Positions 12,937 to 25,229 of a stretch of DNA of 64,000 bases are shown in pieces (positions within the stretch are counted from its first letter, which is position 1; the number at the start of each line of letters is the position of its first letter). The stretch spans positions 6,896,972-6,960,971 of the forward strand of contig JAQFVV010006199.1 in NCBI GenBank assembly GCA_028023455.1, written 5' to 3'. Under the pieces are notes generated by a model. It searched no databases. It saw only the letters and a list, made by a program, of their open reading frames with translations, and was not told the origin of the DNA. The DNA is from Epiperipatus broadwayi (taxonomy: Eukaryota > Onychophora > Udeonychophora > Euonychophora > Peripatidae). Both the position numbers and the translations under genes were made by a program.

Positions 12937-15420
12937 ATAAGAACAAAAAAGATATACATAAAATTAAAAACTTAGAAAAATTGGAGCACATTTAATTTTT
13001 TGATAGATAACAGCAAAATATCTTACCATATTTATATTAATTTTTTTTCATTGAAAACAAAATATCATTAATCAAGTACAAATGATTTTTCAATCCATTT
13101 GATGCATAACATGTTCTTAAAATGATTATTTATTTTTAAATAATTATTTTTTTCTGAGACATTAGATTAGACTACTGTTAAATCATTTCTCTTTCAAACA
13201 ACTGGATTTAAATATAAAGGAAGCACTCAGTACTATAGCAGTTTGAATTGTTTATCATGAGACACTAACAAAGAAAATATTTAATATTTATAATAATATT
13301 GGTTGTTCAAATTATTTTACATTGGGAGTAATTTTAATATTTGGATTGAACTTTTGTTTCATGAACACAGAGACATGATTAGCCATTACATTAACAAAAA
13401 TAATGTTTTGTAAAAGTTTAAATCTTTGATCATGAAAAATTCTGAGTTAATGAGATAAATAAATTCTGAGAGCTACATCAAGAGAAATTTAAAAATTTTA
13501 TTGAACTGCAGAAGTTTAAAGTTACTTATGCAGTGATCAGCAAAGCCCAAACATTGTTCGTGAGATTGAAGTTGTAACAGAAGTATGAATGAAATCTACA
13601 AGGGCAGGGAATAAAAAATTTAACATTAAAAAAATGCTGAGTGATGCATAACTTAAGAAGTTGAATGTATGATACCGAAATATTCAGATTTTTGGAAGGA
13701 CATGTGCATACATACCACTGATGTGCATATTTTATATCATGTAATTATACTCATTGAAAGAAAAAATAATCATTGAATCATAAATTTGTAAAATATGACT
13801 GAATTTTATTTTACTTTATAATTATTTTTACATTATTTTCTTTTTTCCATAAGGAAGTAACACAGATATTTCAGGTTCAGGGTATGCTCAGAAAGTGAAA
13901 ATTGAGGGGAAATAGTAATAAAAATAAATAATATTCAATTGTTCATTAATGTAATTATAAAGTAAGAGAAAGAGGGGTCCATTTAATTAATTTTGTTTTA
14001 GAGGGATTATCAAATAAGCAAGTCATATATAACGTGATATTGCTTTTATAAGCTTGTATTTACAAAAATGTAATAGATATCTAAGATTACAAATCATTGC
14101 AAACTGTTCTGTTATATTATAAATGGAACTTCCAAATGATCGATTTGTTATTTACTCTCATTGAGTTATTAATTTGTCTCTGATCCTGAATGGCATCTAA
14201 CATTCCAAGATTTGATATTTTCTTTGTTCTGAAATTTTTAAAAAAAAAAAATACTTTGATTATTATATAAAGGGTTTATGCTTCATATTAATTGCAAACT
14301 GTTGTTTATTCTTTGATGCAAAATATGACTTCTTCAGCCAAACATCATTTTTATTGCATTATTTAAGTAAAAATTTAAATGATAAATTTTTTATTTATAT
14401 ACCAGGAAATTTTAATCAAAAAAAAAAGTACTAGTACTTGTAATGAAAATTTTAATTTAGATCTAGCCATTATCTAGATAATCTAAAATAAAATCTGTTT
14501 TTAGAGTTGTTTTTTTTATGCATTTCCCATAATTTTTATGCATTTAATTGAAGTATCTTATGCCTGCAGAATATAATACACTGCTTCATATTATCTTTTA
14601 TATATTCAAAATCATCAAATGTAATGTCATAATATACTTACAGTATGGAATTTTTTTTAGATTATTAATAATTATACGAATGTGTGTCATGCACAATTGC
14701 TTTCAGATGATCCAGAAGGAAAATGTAGAAGAATTAAGATCTGGGAAGTCAATTATAATTAAAATTGGCCAAAATTTAGCCCAATTGAATTTTATTTTAT
14801 GAAATATGAGTTGGTAGTCCAATGTTCTTGAAGCAAAATTGTCATATAGCTGATAAAAATATAACCAAGTATGAGAAAATTTTGAAAATATTAATAGAAT
14901 GAGACTCTATATATATATCAGTTAGAATGCATGTGTAGCTAAAATTTTACAGGTGTCAACACTAAACAAGATTTTTTTTACTCAGAGCCTCATTCTATTA
15001 ATATTTTCAAAATTTTCTCATACTTTGTTATATTTTTAAGAAATTACAAATGTCTATAGAAGTTCAATTTTATATGCAATTTCTTATAGATCTTACATTT
15101 TTTTGCTATCTTAGTTATTATGATACTGTTGCATAGACAAATCTATTTTAGTTATTACAAGTTTTCTGTTTACACAAAATCTTTTGCAAATTGTCCATAA
15201 AATACTATCCATATTGGAACTTATGAGAGATGATGGCAACAGTTTTCATTTGACTTACATTAATGAATCGTTGCTATATATACATATTATAATTTTTATC
15301 TTATCGTGACCACTGTATTTAATTAAGCTCCATGATGCATTACAATTATATGTGATTTCAGTATTAACATAATAGAAAATAAAAGTAAACTTTTACTTCA
15401 ATTAATATAAAAGAGTGTGA
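12937..15420. other. No recognisable gene; AT-rich stretch with one inverted repeat
   Basis: No confident gene. At 14769-14830 one plus frame reads NWPKFSPIEFYFMKYELVV, loosely like the WPxxSPDxNPIE motif of Tc1/mariner transposases, but it is too short to call. The inverted repeat at 14855-15037 is listed separately. The rest is low-complexity AT-rich sequence. Confidence 0.5.
14855..15037. repeat. Inverted repeat (about 54-bp arms)
   Basis: The left arm at 14855-14908 (containing AAAATTTTGAAAATATTAAT and AGAATGAGACTCT) is repeated in reverse complement at 14983-15037 (AGAGCCTCATTCT then ATTAATATTTTCAAAATTTT). About 75 bp lie between them. This resembles a small MITE-like or fold-back element. 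No target-site duplication was identified. Confidence 0.7.
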
Positions 15421-15429
15421 TTCTAAAGA

Positions 15430-18400
15430 CCGATTACAAAATCCTAGCACTGCTTTCATCATTGGGTTATATCAAATTTTCTATTGGCTTCTTGGCCTCT
15501 GGAGGAGTTGGCACCCTGGTAAACAATGCAATACCCCCAATGGCTTTAATCTTTTATGGTTAGATGCCAACATTGCTATCATTGAAATTGATTACTGGGG
15601 CTACCCTATTATTATTGCCTATGTGTACACAGCCAATGACACAACTCAGTATTACAATATAATCCATATGCTAAATACCATCATCAGCAACAGAACCAGT
15701 CTCATAATATCCTTGGTAGATTTTAATACCACATACAGAAATTTCAACACTAGATTTGTCCATTACAAACTGAAGACTGATATGCGGAGAGGGCTTCTTT
15801 ACCCCAGTGGCCTTATCCTTTTACACCAGAACTCGAAGATCCCTGATTAACCTGATATACTATACGCCAGACCTCCATTTTCACTTTGATGCAGCTTTAG
15901 TCCCTGTCTTCTTCTCAGACCATATGGCTCTAGTTATCTGTCTGGAAGCTATTGCGGCTCCATTACCTGCAGAGGAGTCTGGAAGAACTATGCATATAGT
16001 CACAAAGTCCAGCATGACAGAAGCCATATTTTCCGAAGCCAACATCTATTTCTGAAAGATCAACATATTTTCCCTTCCAGCTGAAGAAGCCTGGTTTACT
16101 TACATTGGTATTCTCCAATCCATTCTAAATCATCACACCAGGAAAATTAAAAGTCCAAATAGCTTATTCAGAGACCTCACAGATATTGAAAACCAATTAC
16201 AATTGCTGCAACAGAATCATTCCAATATAGAAGACATCACTCACAGAATACTTATTCATCACGAGGTCCAAATTCTTCTTGTCTCAATAACATTGTTGGA
16301 TAAGAGAATACCTCAGGTGGGTGCTAGGGGCAAATAGATAACAAGTTACTCCATCAATTACCAGTGATGGGGTTACACTTGTAAGTTATCCTATGATGTT
16401 ACTCATCAGTCAGTACTATCAAACAACTTATACAAGCAGATAGTTCTCTTTCTGAATCAGACTGGCTAGAAGCCGGGGACCTGAGTGAGCATAGCATCAC
16501 AGAAGCCCTACTCAAAAAGAAACTTGTCCCTACTGGATAGCATTCATCCAGGACTGCACAGCATCCCTAAATTCCTTCTAAGTTACCTAAGCCAGTTTAT
16601 GGTTCCCATCATGGTCAAAATGATTGAATTCTTAGCTACAGGATATAAAAATATAGCCTATCTGTATCCAGTTGCACTAGTGCCATTTTTAAAAAAACAA
16701 AAACCATTTACTGGTGGTCAAAATGATTGAATTCTTGGCTACAGGATTTAAAAATATAGCCGATCTGTATCCAGTTGCACTCATGCCATTTTTAAAAAGA
16801 CAAAAACCATTTACTGATCTTAACAGTATTCAACCAATCTCCATGACCCCATTGCTTATTAAGATAATGGAATCAGTTATCAAGATCAAATTCAACCTAT
16901 ACTCCTCAAAAATATTTTACCCAATCAATACATGGGGGGGGGGAGGTTTCTCCACCTCATGATCTATGGCTAACATTACTGCTCTCATTGACTATATCAG
17001 AGTACAAAAAAGAAATCTGAACCTATTGCTATCCAGCTAGATATTGCTGCAGCTTTTGATTCAGTTCACATAGACGTCCTTCTGAATCTGCTGGCCGAGT
17101 ATGATGTTCCAGTCATGATTATTCAAATAATCAACAATCTATTAAACAACAGAGAAATCTTTGTCTCACTAGATGGCAAGTTTACACCAGGCTTTGAATC
17201 TCACCCACAAGGCTCCCCCTCAGTGCCCTATGCTTCACAGCATACATAAACCCTCCTGATGGATATTGAAAAAAAACCAGATGTTTTTGTTCCTTCCATC
17301 AATAAGTATCTCAACTGCCTACATAGATGACATCATGGTTGTTCTACCCACCATCAAACACATTCCCCAACTACAATCCATTTTAAATCAGCATTCTGCA
17401 AAATACAGTTTACAAATAAACCGTAATAAATCAGCTGACAAATAGTCAGGAAAGCAAATGCTCTCTACCTATTCTGCCAAGCTGCAAAGATTACCCAATG
17501 GCAATGACCAGAGAAATACAGGACGGTATCCTTCAAAAAACAGAACTTATCACCACATCTCTCTACCGAATCTACCTCTCACTATATGGAAAAGTAGGCC
17601 TTCTAAATATGACCATATTATCTAAAATTACATACTACCTGCCCTTCATCAAACTAACTAAACAGTTTCAAACAAAATCAACTATGTATCAAACTCTTCT
17701 GGAGAGGGAAAACTGGCTATCAGCCTTCGATGGCCTGTCCTTCCACTCTATTCAAGCAGCCATTCTCCAAAAAACTCACAATATGCTGCATAACTTAACA
17801 CACTCCTTTGGCTATCACAACATTACTGAAAAGATCTTCCCAACAGATCGACCCCACCAAAAAAAATGCTGTGGATATTGTCCCTTATCAATACAAGCCA
17901 ATTATGGACACCAATCTCGACGGTAAAATCACTTTGTGGGATGTGTACCATTTAATCAACCCACAACTTCCCAAAAGTAGCCTCAACCTTACAAACCAAA
18001 AATTAATCATCTATTTTAAAAAATGGTGTTTGGGGCCCAAGTATCTGGACTTCATAATCAAATTTAATCTCAGCACACTTCCTACAAACTAATTCCTGTT
18101 TTACCAAAGAGGAAACTCCAACATTGATCCATCCTGTCGTTTATGCTCACATGAAGAGGAAACCATTGAACACTTCATATATCATTGTCCAAATCTAAAA
18201 ACGATCAGAGATATAGTCTCCACCAATTCCAATATCAGACCGGATCTGATTGTCTCACTCAAAAAAGCAATCCACACTGGAACATTTGCAATTTATTAGA
18301 CTCCACCTCATCCTCTATGCAAATTGGATAATGGAACAGCCCTGTCCAGATCCAGGACTGTTGTTTGCAAAACAATAAAAAAGATCATGAAAAGAGATTA

Positions 18401-18590
18401 GCTCATCTCCAAAAAATCCTTTGAGGACACTTGGACCCTATTTACCCTCCTAGCTAATAACAATAGAACGGTAGATATGCCGGCCCCCTAAACCATTCAA
18501 TAAGAACTCTCAGGACATAGCATAACCTCATTTAACTTTGTATATAACCGTTTCAATTTATACACATAGTATTTAATAAATATATATTTT
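15430..18590 (+). pseudogene. LINE (non-LTR retrotransposon) with EN, RT and zinc knuckle, 5'-truncated and decayed
   Basis: Plus-strand coding similarity runs for about 3 kb. An APE-type endonuclease comes first (15.56-16.0 kb): LVDFNTTYRN in place of GDFN, then RSLINLIYYTPDLHFHFD and FFSDHMALVIC with the SDH catalytic motif. The reverse transcriptase follows (16.5-17.5 kb): QLDIAAAFDSVHIDVLL (motif A) near 17030-17085, HPQGSPS near 17205-17222, and TAYIDDIMVVLP near 17318-17350 where active enzymes have YADD. A CxxC...H...C zinc knuckle (CRLCSHEEETIEHFIYHCPN) lies at about 18140-18192. The 3' end is near 18590 after ATTTAATAAATATATATTTT. Multiple stops, frameshifts and a 103-bp internal duplication make it inactive. 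Clade is uncertain (jockey/I-like). Confidence 0.85.
16612..16817 (+). repeat. 103-bp tandem duplication inside the LINE RT
   Basis: Two adjacent copies, 16612-16714 and 16715-16817, both begin TGGTCAAAATGATTGAATTC and run through to AAACCATTTACTG. They differ at several positions, including the change GGATATAAAAAT/GGATTTAAAAAT. Because 103 is not a multiple of three, the duplication shifts the reading frame. Confidence 0.85.
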
Positions 18591-18599
18591 TGAAACAAG

Positions 18600-20324
18600 A
18601 ATCTGTGATTGTATTCCCCTTGCCATTTTTTTTTAATGTGAAACAGCCTTTGTAATTAACAGAATTAAAGGTTAAAACTGTTGAATATTAGAAACATTTA
18701 CTACAGATTGAGCATTATCAATTTCACAGCCTCTGTAATTAATAGAAGGTTGAGCATTATCAATCTTCATCTTACCAATTTAGATTATGTTGGAATTTTT
18801 GCCCACCTGCCAAGAATAACTGATACCCTTGTAAGTAGAATTGAATGGCTAATTGTGTTGATTCTTGACTTCTTATTTGGGGGGAAATGTGAATTTGAGA
18901 TTATTATTTTTATTGACTTGAAAAAGTTTTCAAATTCTATTCTAGATTATTGGCATGATAATTAACATATTATTATCCACTATATTATGCACTGCTAAAC
19001 TAGAAGAAAAAGGTTTATAACAGCCATTATTAAAAATTATACATGGTAGTCATTGATTAAACAGTAATGATAGAATACTATTAATTATAGATATACATTC
19101 AGCTTGATTTTTAAGTACGTTTTTGCAATAGACAATAGAAGTCACAAATATGTGGGGGGGGGGGTTAATTTTTTTTTTTTAAAGCCATTTTAATTAAAGA
19201 GACAAATTAGTTCTGTTGTATCAGTAAAATATTTTTCCATGAATCTATATGACTCATTTTGAAAATTGTATGATTAAAAATATTGATTATTACGTTTGAC
19301 CTATTTATTTTGTTGGAATCCTTTTTTAAAAAAAATATACTCTACAATTAGGATATGATAAAAACTTTTTTTTCTTTTAGATCTTAAACAATAAATAATC
19401 AAAAAAAAAAAGGGGGGGGCATGTGTATGCATTTTTTTTTATTGTATTTTGAAATGGCCATCTTTACACTATCTAGATTTAAATGATGTGTATAATAATC
19501 CTTCTCACCATTGAATATATATTTAAAGCTATGGAATAGTTTAAAATTGTGATCCACTTACTTGCAACCATCTAGGATTGACTCACTGATAGCCACTGAA
19601 GACAACTACTAGAAAATGTATATGTGTAGCATGATTTAATTACAACGGTTGGGCAAAATAACAGGAACACCTATCATCATCATTAGCACTCACTTATAAA
19701 CATGCCATTTTGCAAAAAGATACAGTAGAGAAAAACAAAGAAGCTAAAGATGAGTTTTGTGATAACCCTACAAACCAATCTGTGAATCATACATGTGTCT
19801 ATTGCACATTGGTCCCAAAATCTATTTGACACTCCTAACTTCTGCTACAAGCTTTTTTTTTTTCTAGAAGTCTTCAACATTTTCCCTGTAAATATTATAT
19901 TCTATCATCAGCTATATTCAATCAATGGAAACAATATTGCCCTCTTTTAGAAGGTCTTGAGATTATCTCTGTAGAATAAATAGAGTCCATTTTTCCCCAT
20001 GAAAACAATGCATGAGTTATAATAAAATATTTTTTTTAGAAAGTGTGTTACTATTCAATCTTTTCACATGCCTAATTCATCAAAGATAAACTCTTACAAT
20101 AATAAATTGCAATATCACATCCAGAGAGCTGAAAAAGATAATTTAAAAATTTTACACATCAAATGTTCAGTAAATACTGTAGTTTTGACATTATATAACA
20201 TAGAAATGTAAGTACATTCTAATGTAATATTTTTTGTTTTATTTTTCAAATAGATTGTAAACTTATAAAAAGAGGTGTTAAACATGCCCAAGTTTAAAAT
20301 CAGTCCACTTGTCAGTTTTTGAAT
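18600..20324. other. No recognisable gene; AT-rich stretch with G runs
   Basis: No supported coding region. A short imperfect direct repeat (CACAGCCTCTGTAATTAA / AACAGCCTTTGTAATTAA and GATTGAGCATTATCAAT / GGTTGAGCATTATCAAT) lies in 18640-18770. G runs occur at 19154-19164 and 19412-19419. The ATCATTAGCACTCACTTATAAAC segment near 19675 resembles one near 57468 at the 3' end of the minus-strand LINE there, so a small LINE tail may lie around 19.65 kb; this is weak. Confidence 0.45.
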
Positions 20325-20332
20325 ATCTAGAG

Positions 20333-23242
20333 CAGCGATACTCAACCTTTTTCTTTTCTGGGTCACATATATTTGTGTGCTACATCAAGCAGACTGTGGC
20401 AATCAATTGGTGTCACATAAAAAAAATGTCTGACTTCTCAATTCATGCATGCCACAGCTTGTGGATCACTTTACTATATCTTAGAATTAACATATTAATA
20501 AAATGCAAACACTATTTGATATAAACATTTATTTAAATATCAATGTGATTTTTGATATTAAGATAAACTCTTAATAATTTTAGATAAATCTGGTTTATAT
20601 GTGCTTACATGCTACTCTTAATATATCATCAAGGTGTAAATCAGTAAGTCTGTTTCTACGTACATTTTTCACATATTTCATTTTCAAATAAGATGATTCA
20701 CAAAGATATATTGATGCAAACAATGTGAGCAATATTTGTGCACACTTTTTGACAGTTATATTTTTCAGGAACTAATTTCCAAAATTCCATATACTCCTTT
20801 CCTTCCCTTTTCTCTTAAAAAATGGCTTCCAAATTTGTATCATTTTTAAATTCAACAAATTCATTAGATAGCTTAACATAATCATGTCCAAATGCAGCTA
20901 ATTGCATAGTAGTTGCTATTTCTAAGTGCCAGGGATTTTCTATAACTAAAAGACAATTCTTAATATTTCTTAAATCTTGAAATCTACTTTTAAATTCTTT
21001 CAATAAGATACCTAAATAATTTAAAATAATTACATAGGTTTCTGAAGAATTGTCAATACCATCTTGCTTAGCATTTTGCCAATGTTGGAAAATAATGTAG
21101 TATTTGGTTTTGTATATCTTGATAATAAATATTTAGTTTTTCTTCAAACGCAAATACATTATTTGTCATTTGTGAAATAATTTTATTTTCACTTTGCAAA
21201 CTAATATTAAGATCACAAAGTTTTTCTGTGATGTCACATAAAAAAGTTAAATGTCACCACCATCCATCACTGTCAGGCTCATAAGTTTTATTGTTTTGTT
21301 GTAAAAATGAAATAATTTCATGATATAATAAAAAAAAATGATTCAAAACTTTACCTCTGCTTTGCCATTGCACCGAAGCATGCAAAAGTACATCACCGTA
21401 ATTACTATTTATTTCTTCCAAAAGATTTTAAAAATTTTCTCTGGTTTAATTCTCGGGCTCGAATATAATTCACAATGTTTATGATGGTTTTCATTACAGC
21501 ATCTACTTCTTTAATGGATATATGTGCCTCCTATGTTTTCTTGGTGAATTAAACAATGAAATGATAAGAGATTTGTGATAATCCCTTTTCAGATCCAATC
21601 ATTGAAGGACTTCCATCAGTGCACACAGAAAACATTTTTTTTATTTCAACATAATTTTCCAGAAAAGTACAAATACTATTGAGAAAATCACTACCTCTGG
21701 TTTGATTTTTCATAGGAAGAAATTTCAAAAAATCTTCACAAATTGAATTCTATTCCATACAGTATCTGACGAAAATAGCACATTGTATGTTGCTGAAATG
21801 TCAGTACTAGAATCAACAGCCAAACTAAAATATTTGCAATTTTTAAAATCTATTATCAAAAATATGTTTTGCAATATCTTCAATACAGGTAGAATCTGGC
21901 AGATGTAATTTCTTAATTTGTAATAATATTTGACTTTTATTATTAAATTTATCAAATAATATATTTGAAGCATTTATGAAACATTCTTTCACAACTTCAG
22001 CATCCGTAAACGGTTTCATATTTTTGCCAAGTATATAACAAATTTCATATGATGCTCGTGTCACCGCTGCTTCTTGTGAGATTGCCACTGACATAACATT
22101 TTGTTGTTATTGCAATGATTTCTTGAAGAAAGTAATTTTTCACTTTTTATTAAAGACCCATGAGCAAAAGTGTCATTAAACAATTTATGTTTTGTGGTGT
22201 AATGACGATCAATGTTATATTTTTTTAATGTGATACTTTCTTGACAAATCAAATACATTGCTGAACCTTTGTTATCCAACACAACAAAATATTCCTCTTC
22301 CCAGTTATCTTGAAACATTCTATTTTCATCCAATAATTTTCGTTTGTTGTTTGAGGACATTATGGTGTTTAAATTATAGTTTGATATAAAACACTATGCA
22401 TCTGTGTGTATACTAATTCACATCACTTTGCTTTCAAAAACATGGACTACTGATTGAATTAAAGTTTCAAACTTCTGATTGGTCAATTATACAATCTGCA
22501 GTAAATATATTTGTCTTTTTAAAATTATATTTGTTTTAGTTTAGTATCTAAAATGGAGATTTATAATTTGTCTGATTACAGAAAGGTTTTTAAAAAAATA
22601 AATTTCTATTTATAATTGATGATAATAATCTAACACTATCAAATTATAATAAATGCTTACCATCCAATTATTAATTCCAGAAGTAATTTATTGAATTCCT
22701 TATCAATATGTTTTAGTGTAAAAGTAAATTTTTTGACTAAAATCGGAGAAAGAAACAAGTGGGGTAAAAAAAAAAAAAATTAGCAAATTATGTTTTCGTT
22801 TTCAAATTCAAAATGTAAAAATACAACTGTGGAAGTCATGGATTGGCATTCCCTTGCAGAGAAAAAAAACAACCAATCAGAAGCTTGAAAAGACCGATTT
22901 ACATCATTATTGTACCATTAAATTTAAATAATACTGATTTTTTTTCCTTGCAAAAAAATACTGAAGGTGCTAACATCATTGAAATAATATTAAAGATAGC
23001 AGGTTGAGAGTGAACACAAGTCATGTATGAAGATACTTGGGTATTTCTGGTACAGACTTGGCAGGTTCTTCAGATCTGTGAAATTAAAAAAAAACAAAAC
23101 AGATAACATTATTAGTGCGTCAATAAAAAATATCAATCGCACATTGTTATTCGTTAATTAAGAAGAGTGTTGTCACATCTGTTAACCATCAGTCTATTGC
23201 TGGGCCACATGCAGCCCAGGGGCCACATATTGAGTAGGGTTG
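20333..23242 (-). mobile_element. Complete hAT transposon, GTF2IRD2-like family, with target-site duplication
   Basis: The left terminus is CAGCGATACTCAACC (20333 on) and the inverted right terminus CAACCCTACTCAATA (from 23242 inwards), sharing 10 of the first 13 bases. Both ends lead into GC-richer text (left TTTTCTGGGTCACA; right, inverted, TGTGGCCCCTGG) typical of animal hAT elements of this group. The flanking 8-mers are ATCTAGAG (20325-20332) and CTCTAGAG (23243-23250), 7 of 8 identical and fitting the nTCTAGAn hAT target preference. Length is 2,910 bp. The interior encodes a minus-strand transposase with stops, so this is a full-length but inactive insertion. Confidence 0.9.
20815..22360 (-). 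pseudogene. Dead GTF2IRD2-like hAT transposase
   Basis: The minus-strand start at 22360 reads MSSNNKRKLLDENRMF, then EEEYFVVLDNKGSAMYLIC and IDRHYTTKH: a BED-like C2H2 finger (CxxC replaced by the residual LIC, H...H retained) as in the N-terminus of this family. At 22094-21843 is ASYEICYILGKNMKPFTDAE, the conserved segment before the catalytic core. About 21855-21780 carries FSLAVDSSTDISATYNVLF, equivalent to the VDESTD catalytic-Asp motif with Glu changed to Ser. At 21003-20815 is MKEFKSRFQDLRNIKNCLLV with NPW, typical of the C-terminal part. Stops and frameshifts separate the blocks. It lies wholly within the element bounded at 20333-23242. Confidence 0.85.
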
Positions 23243-23259
23243 CTCTAGAGCATTGATGT

Positions 23260-24350
23260 CTAAAACTTATAAAAGTTTATTGTTGAAAAATAGATGATCT
23301 CAAGAGTCATGACTGCATTCATTAAAGATGGTAAAACAATACTTTCTAAAATCTTTTGCTACTAAGTGTGGTAAAATACAGTGTGTAAATTATTCCACAA
23401 ATCATCTACAAAAAAAATCATGAGTTTTTGCAATCTTAACATTAATGGCAGAGCTACTATTTTAAAGACACTGTTTTTTATTTGAATGTTACCATACAAA
23501 AATTTTGTTATTATGAGCATAAGAATAACAAAAATCGATAATGGAAGTATATTATATTGTTGACTGAATCTTTTTTTTTTTTTTTCCAATGATTGGAAGA
23601 GTTTATACCTGTTTATTACTAAAAACAAGCTTATCAGTGAGCCTGCTTTATCTCAACTATTAATGTATCAATTTAGGCAACTGTTCATATAAGACTTTTA
23701 GTTCAATTATATTTCTCCATTGATATGTTGCAGCACAGTAAATGGTTATTTGATTTTCACAAATATTGATTCCAGATAATTCTATCATATATCAAAATGA
23801 TAATCCTTTAATTCATGCAATTCATATGCTCAAAAATTCATTTAAGAATAGGAATTTGGAATTGCACAGGTCCCATGTCATACCTAATTATTATTATTTG
23901 CATATTATTGAGCTTTTACAGTCTTTTTTGAATGTGATGAGATGATATCCATCACCAATGCACTTCAGGAAACTTGAAGCTTCTCTTCTTGAAGAATTCC
24001 TTTTATATTCTTTTAAATATTGTTCAACGATTATATAGTTCAAGCCCACATAGAATATGGATATAGAATGTTTTTAATAAACATTCCTCATAGAGTTTAT
24101 GAGAAATGCATTAATATTTTTCTACATATTGTTAAAATATTATACAATTTGAACCCATATAAAATACAAGCACTTTGTAGACTAATAGAAGAACTTTATT
24201 TACAAACAGCCATAATTAATGTTTTTCCAAATCCCATTATTTAAGTCTTAAAATTAATTATTTTTCAAATTATTTTTTGTAATTTCATTTTGCAATTAAT
24301 TTTAAGGATTGATAGCAGAATTTCATAGAAACAATTTTGTTTAATGATTT
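23260..24350. other. No confident gene
   Basis: The plus frame at 24020-24244 (74 codons, containing VQAHIEYGYRMF) faintly recalls the RP-hLEYG segment downstream of LINE reverse-transcriptase domains, but nothing around it supports this. The minus frame at 23362-23628 has no recognisable motif. The rest is AT-rich. Confidence 0.4.
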
Positions 24351-24473
24351 TCTATAGTGTGATTTTCACTGCACCATTCATGCAAGGTAGGGACAGATTT
24401 CTATCCACTTTTAACTCTTTATGGAGGGATATAATCATAAACATATTACCAAAGACATGTGAAAAAAATATAT

Positions 24474-24528
24474 GATTCCCAAGATGCACATTTCATTCTG
24501 AACCAGCACTCATCAGTTGGCCCAAATC
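24474..24528 (-). ncRNA. Type I hammerhead ribozyme-like fold, family B copy 1
   Basis: The minus-strand RNA reads GAUU-UGGG-CCAA, CUGAUGA, a stem II hairpin (GUGCUG-GUU-CAGAAU), GAAA, UGUGCAU, C, then UUGG-G-AAUC. Stem I pairs CCAA/UUGG and GAUU/AAUC around an internal loop. Stem III is the nearly self-complementary AUGUGCAU. Predicted cleavage follows AUC. One stem II pair is broken (C to A) in this copy. All invariant core bases (CUGAUGA, GAAA, NUH) are present. Confidence 0.7.
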
Positions 24529-24982
24529 ACTATCTTTTACATATCTATCATTGTTCATTGTGTGTATATATATATAGTCATTTATTGCAATTTAATGGAT
24601 AAGTGTCATGTACTGCCTTCACAACTTTGACATAAACTATTTGAAGTAATTAATAATTTTTATTAGTCATTCATTAGACTAGAGATTATCCACTTAATGA
24701 ATAATATTTCTGTAGTATAATTTTCACTACACCACTCACATAAGATAGAGACTAGTTTCTATAACATCTTATGGAGGGATATAATCATAAATATATGTTC
24801 AAAGACGTGAAAAAGATGCATGATCCTAGGATAACCTCTAGTCTACTGAATCACTAATAAAAATTATTAATATACTTCCATTGAGTGGTTTGTGTTGAAG
24901 TTGTGAGGACAGTAAGTTTGAAAACTGTAGTAATTAATTATCTATATACATACTGAACAATGATAAAGATATGTGCAAGTGA

Positions 24983-25045
24983 TTGTGATCTGGATCAACT
25001 GATGAGTGCTGATTCAGCATGAAATGTGCATATTGAGAGTTGTAC
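24983..25045 (+). ncRNA. Type I hammerhead ribozyme-like fold, family B copy 2
   Basis: The plus strand has AUCAA, CUGAUGA (24999-25005), a 6-bp stem II GUGCUG-AUU-CAGCAU (25006-25020) with a G-U closing pair, GAAA (25021-25024), UGUGCAU, A, then UUGAG. Stem III is AUGUGCAU (3 bp with a 2-nt loop, or longer in a dimer). Stem I pairs UCAA with UUGA only weakly in this copy. Predicted cleavage follows AUA at 25030-25032. The core is intact, but the outer part of stem I has decayed compared with the copies near 35 kb. Confidence 0.7.
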
Positions 25046-25229
25046 ATCATTTTCACAAGTCTTTGATCACATATTTATGATTGCATCTCTCCACAAGGGT
25101 GTCAAAAGCGGATAGAAATCAGACCCATCTTGTGTGAGAGTGATGTAATGAAAATTACACTTCAGAAATATTATTCATTAAATGGATAATCTCTGGTCTA
25201 ATGAATGACTAATAAAAACAGTTATTGTT

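Larger units (their letters stand above)
24350..25222. repeat. Family B hammerhead repeat array: tandem then inverted
   Basis: A first unit runs in minus orientation from about 24362. A second, partial unit starts at about 24720 (ATTTTCACTACACC matching ATTTTCACTGCACC), a period of 358 bp. From about 24850 the sequence turns round and repeats the unit in plus orientation to about 25222, ending in the ATGGATAATCTCTGGTCTA segment that mirrors TAGACTAGAGATTATCCAC at 24677. Each full unit carries a hammerhead-like fold. Shared landmarks include GGAGGGATATAATCATAAA and its reverse complement. The layout suggests a tandem satellite-like unit inserted with an internal inversion. Confidence 0.75.

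Noticed and set aside
14769-14830. Plus-frame NWPKFSPIEFYF as a Tc1/mariner transposase remnant
   Set aside because: Only a few residues agree with the WPxxSPDxNPIE motif, and no other block of the domain is visible nearby.
24020-24244. LINE coding fragment (VQAHIEYG)
   Set aside because: A single short resemblance without neighbouring motifs; left as unassigned.
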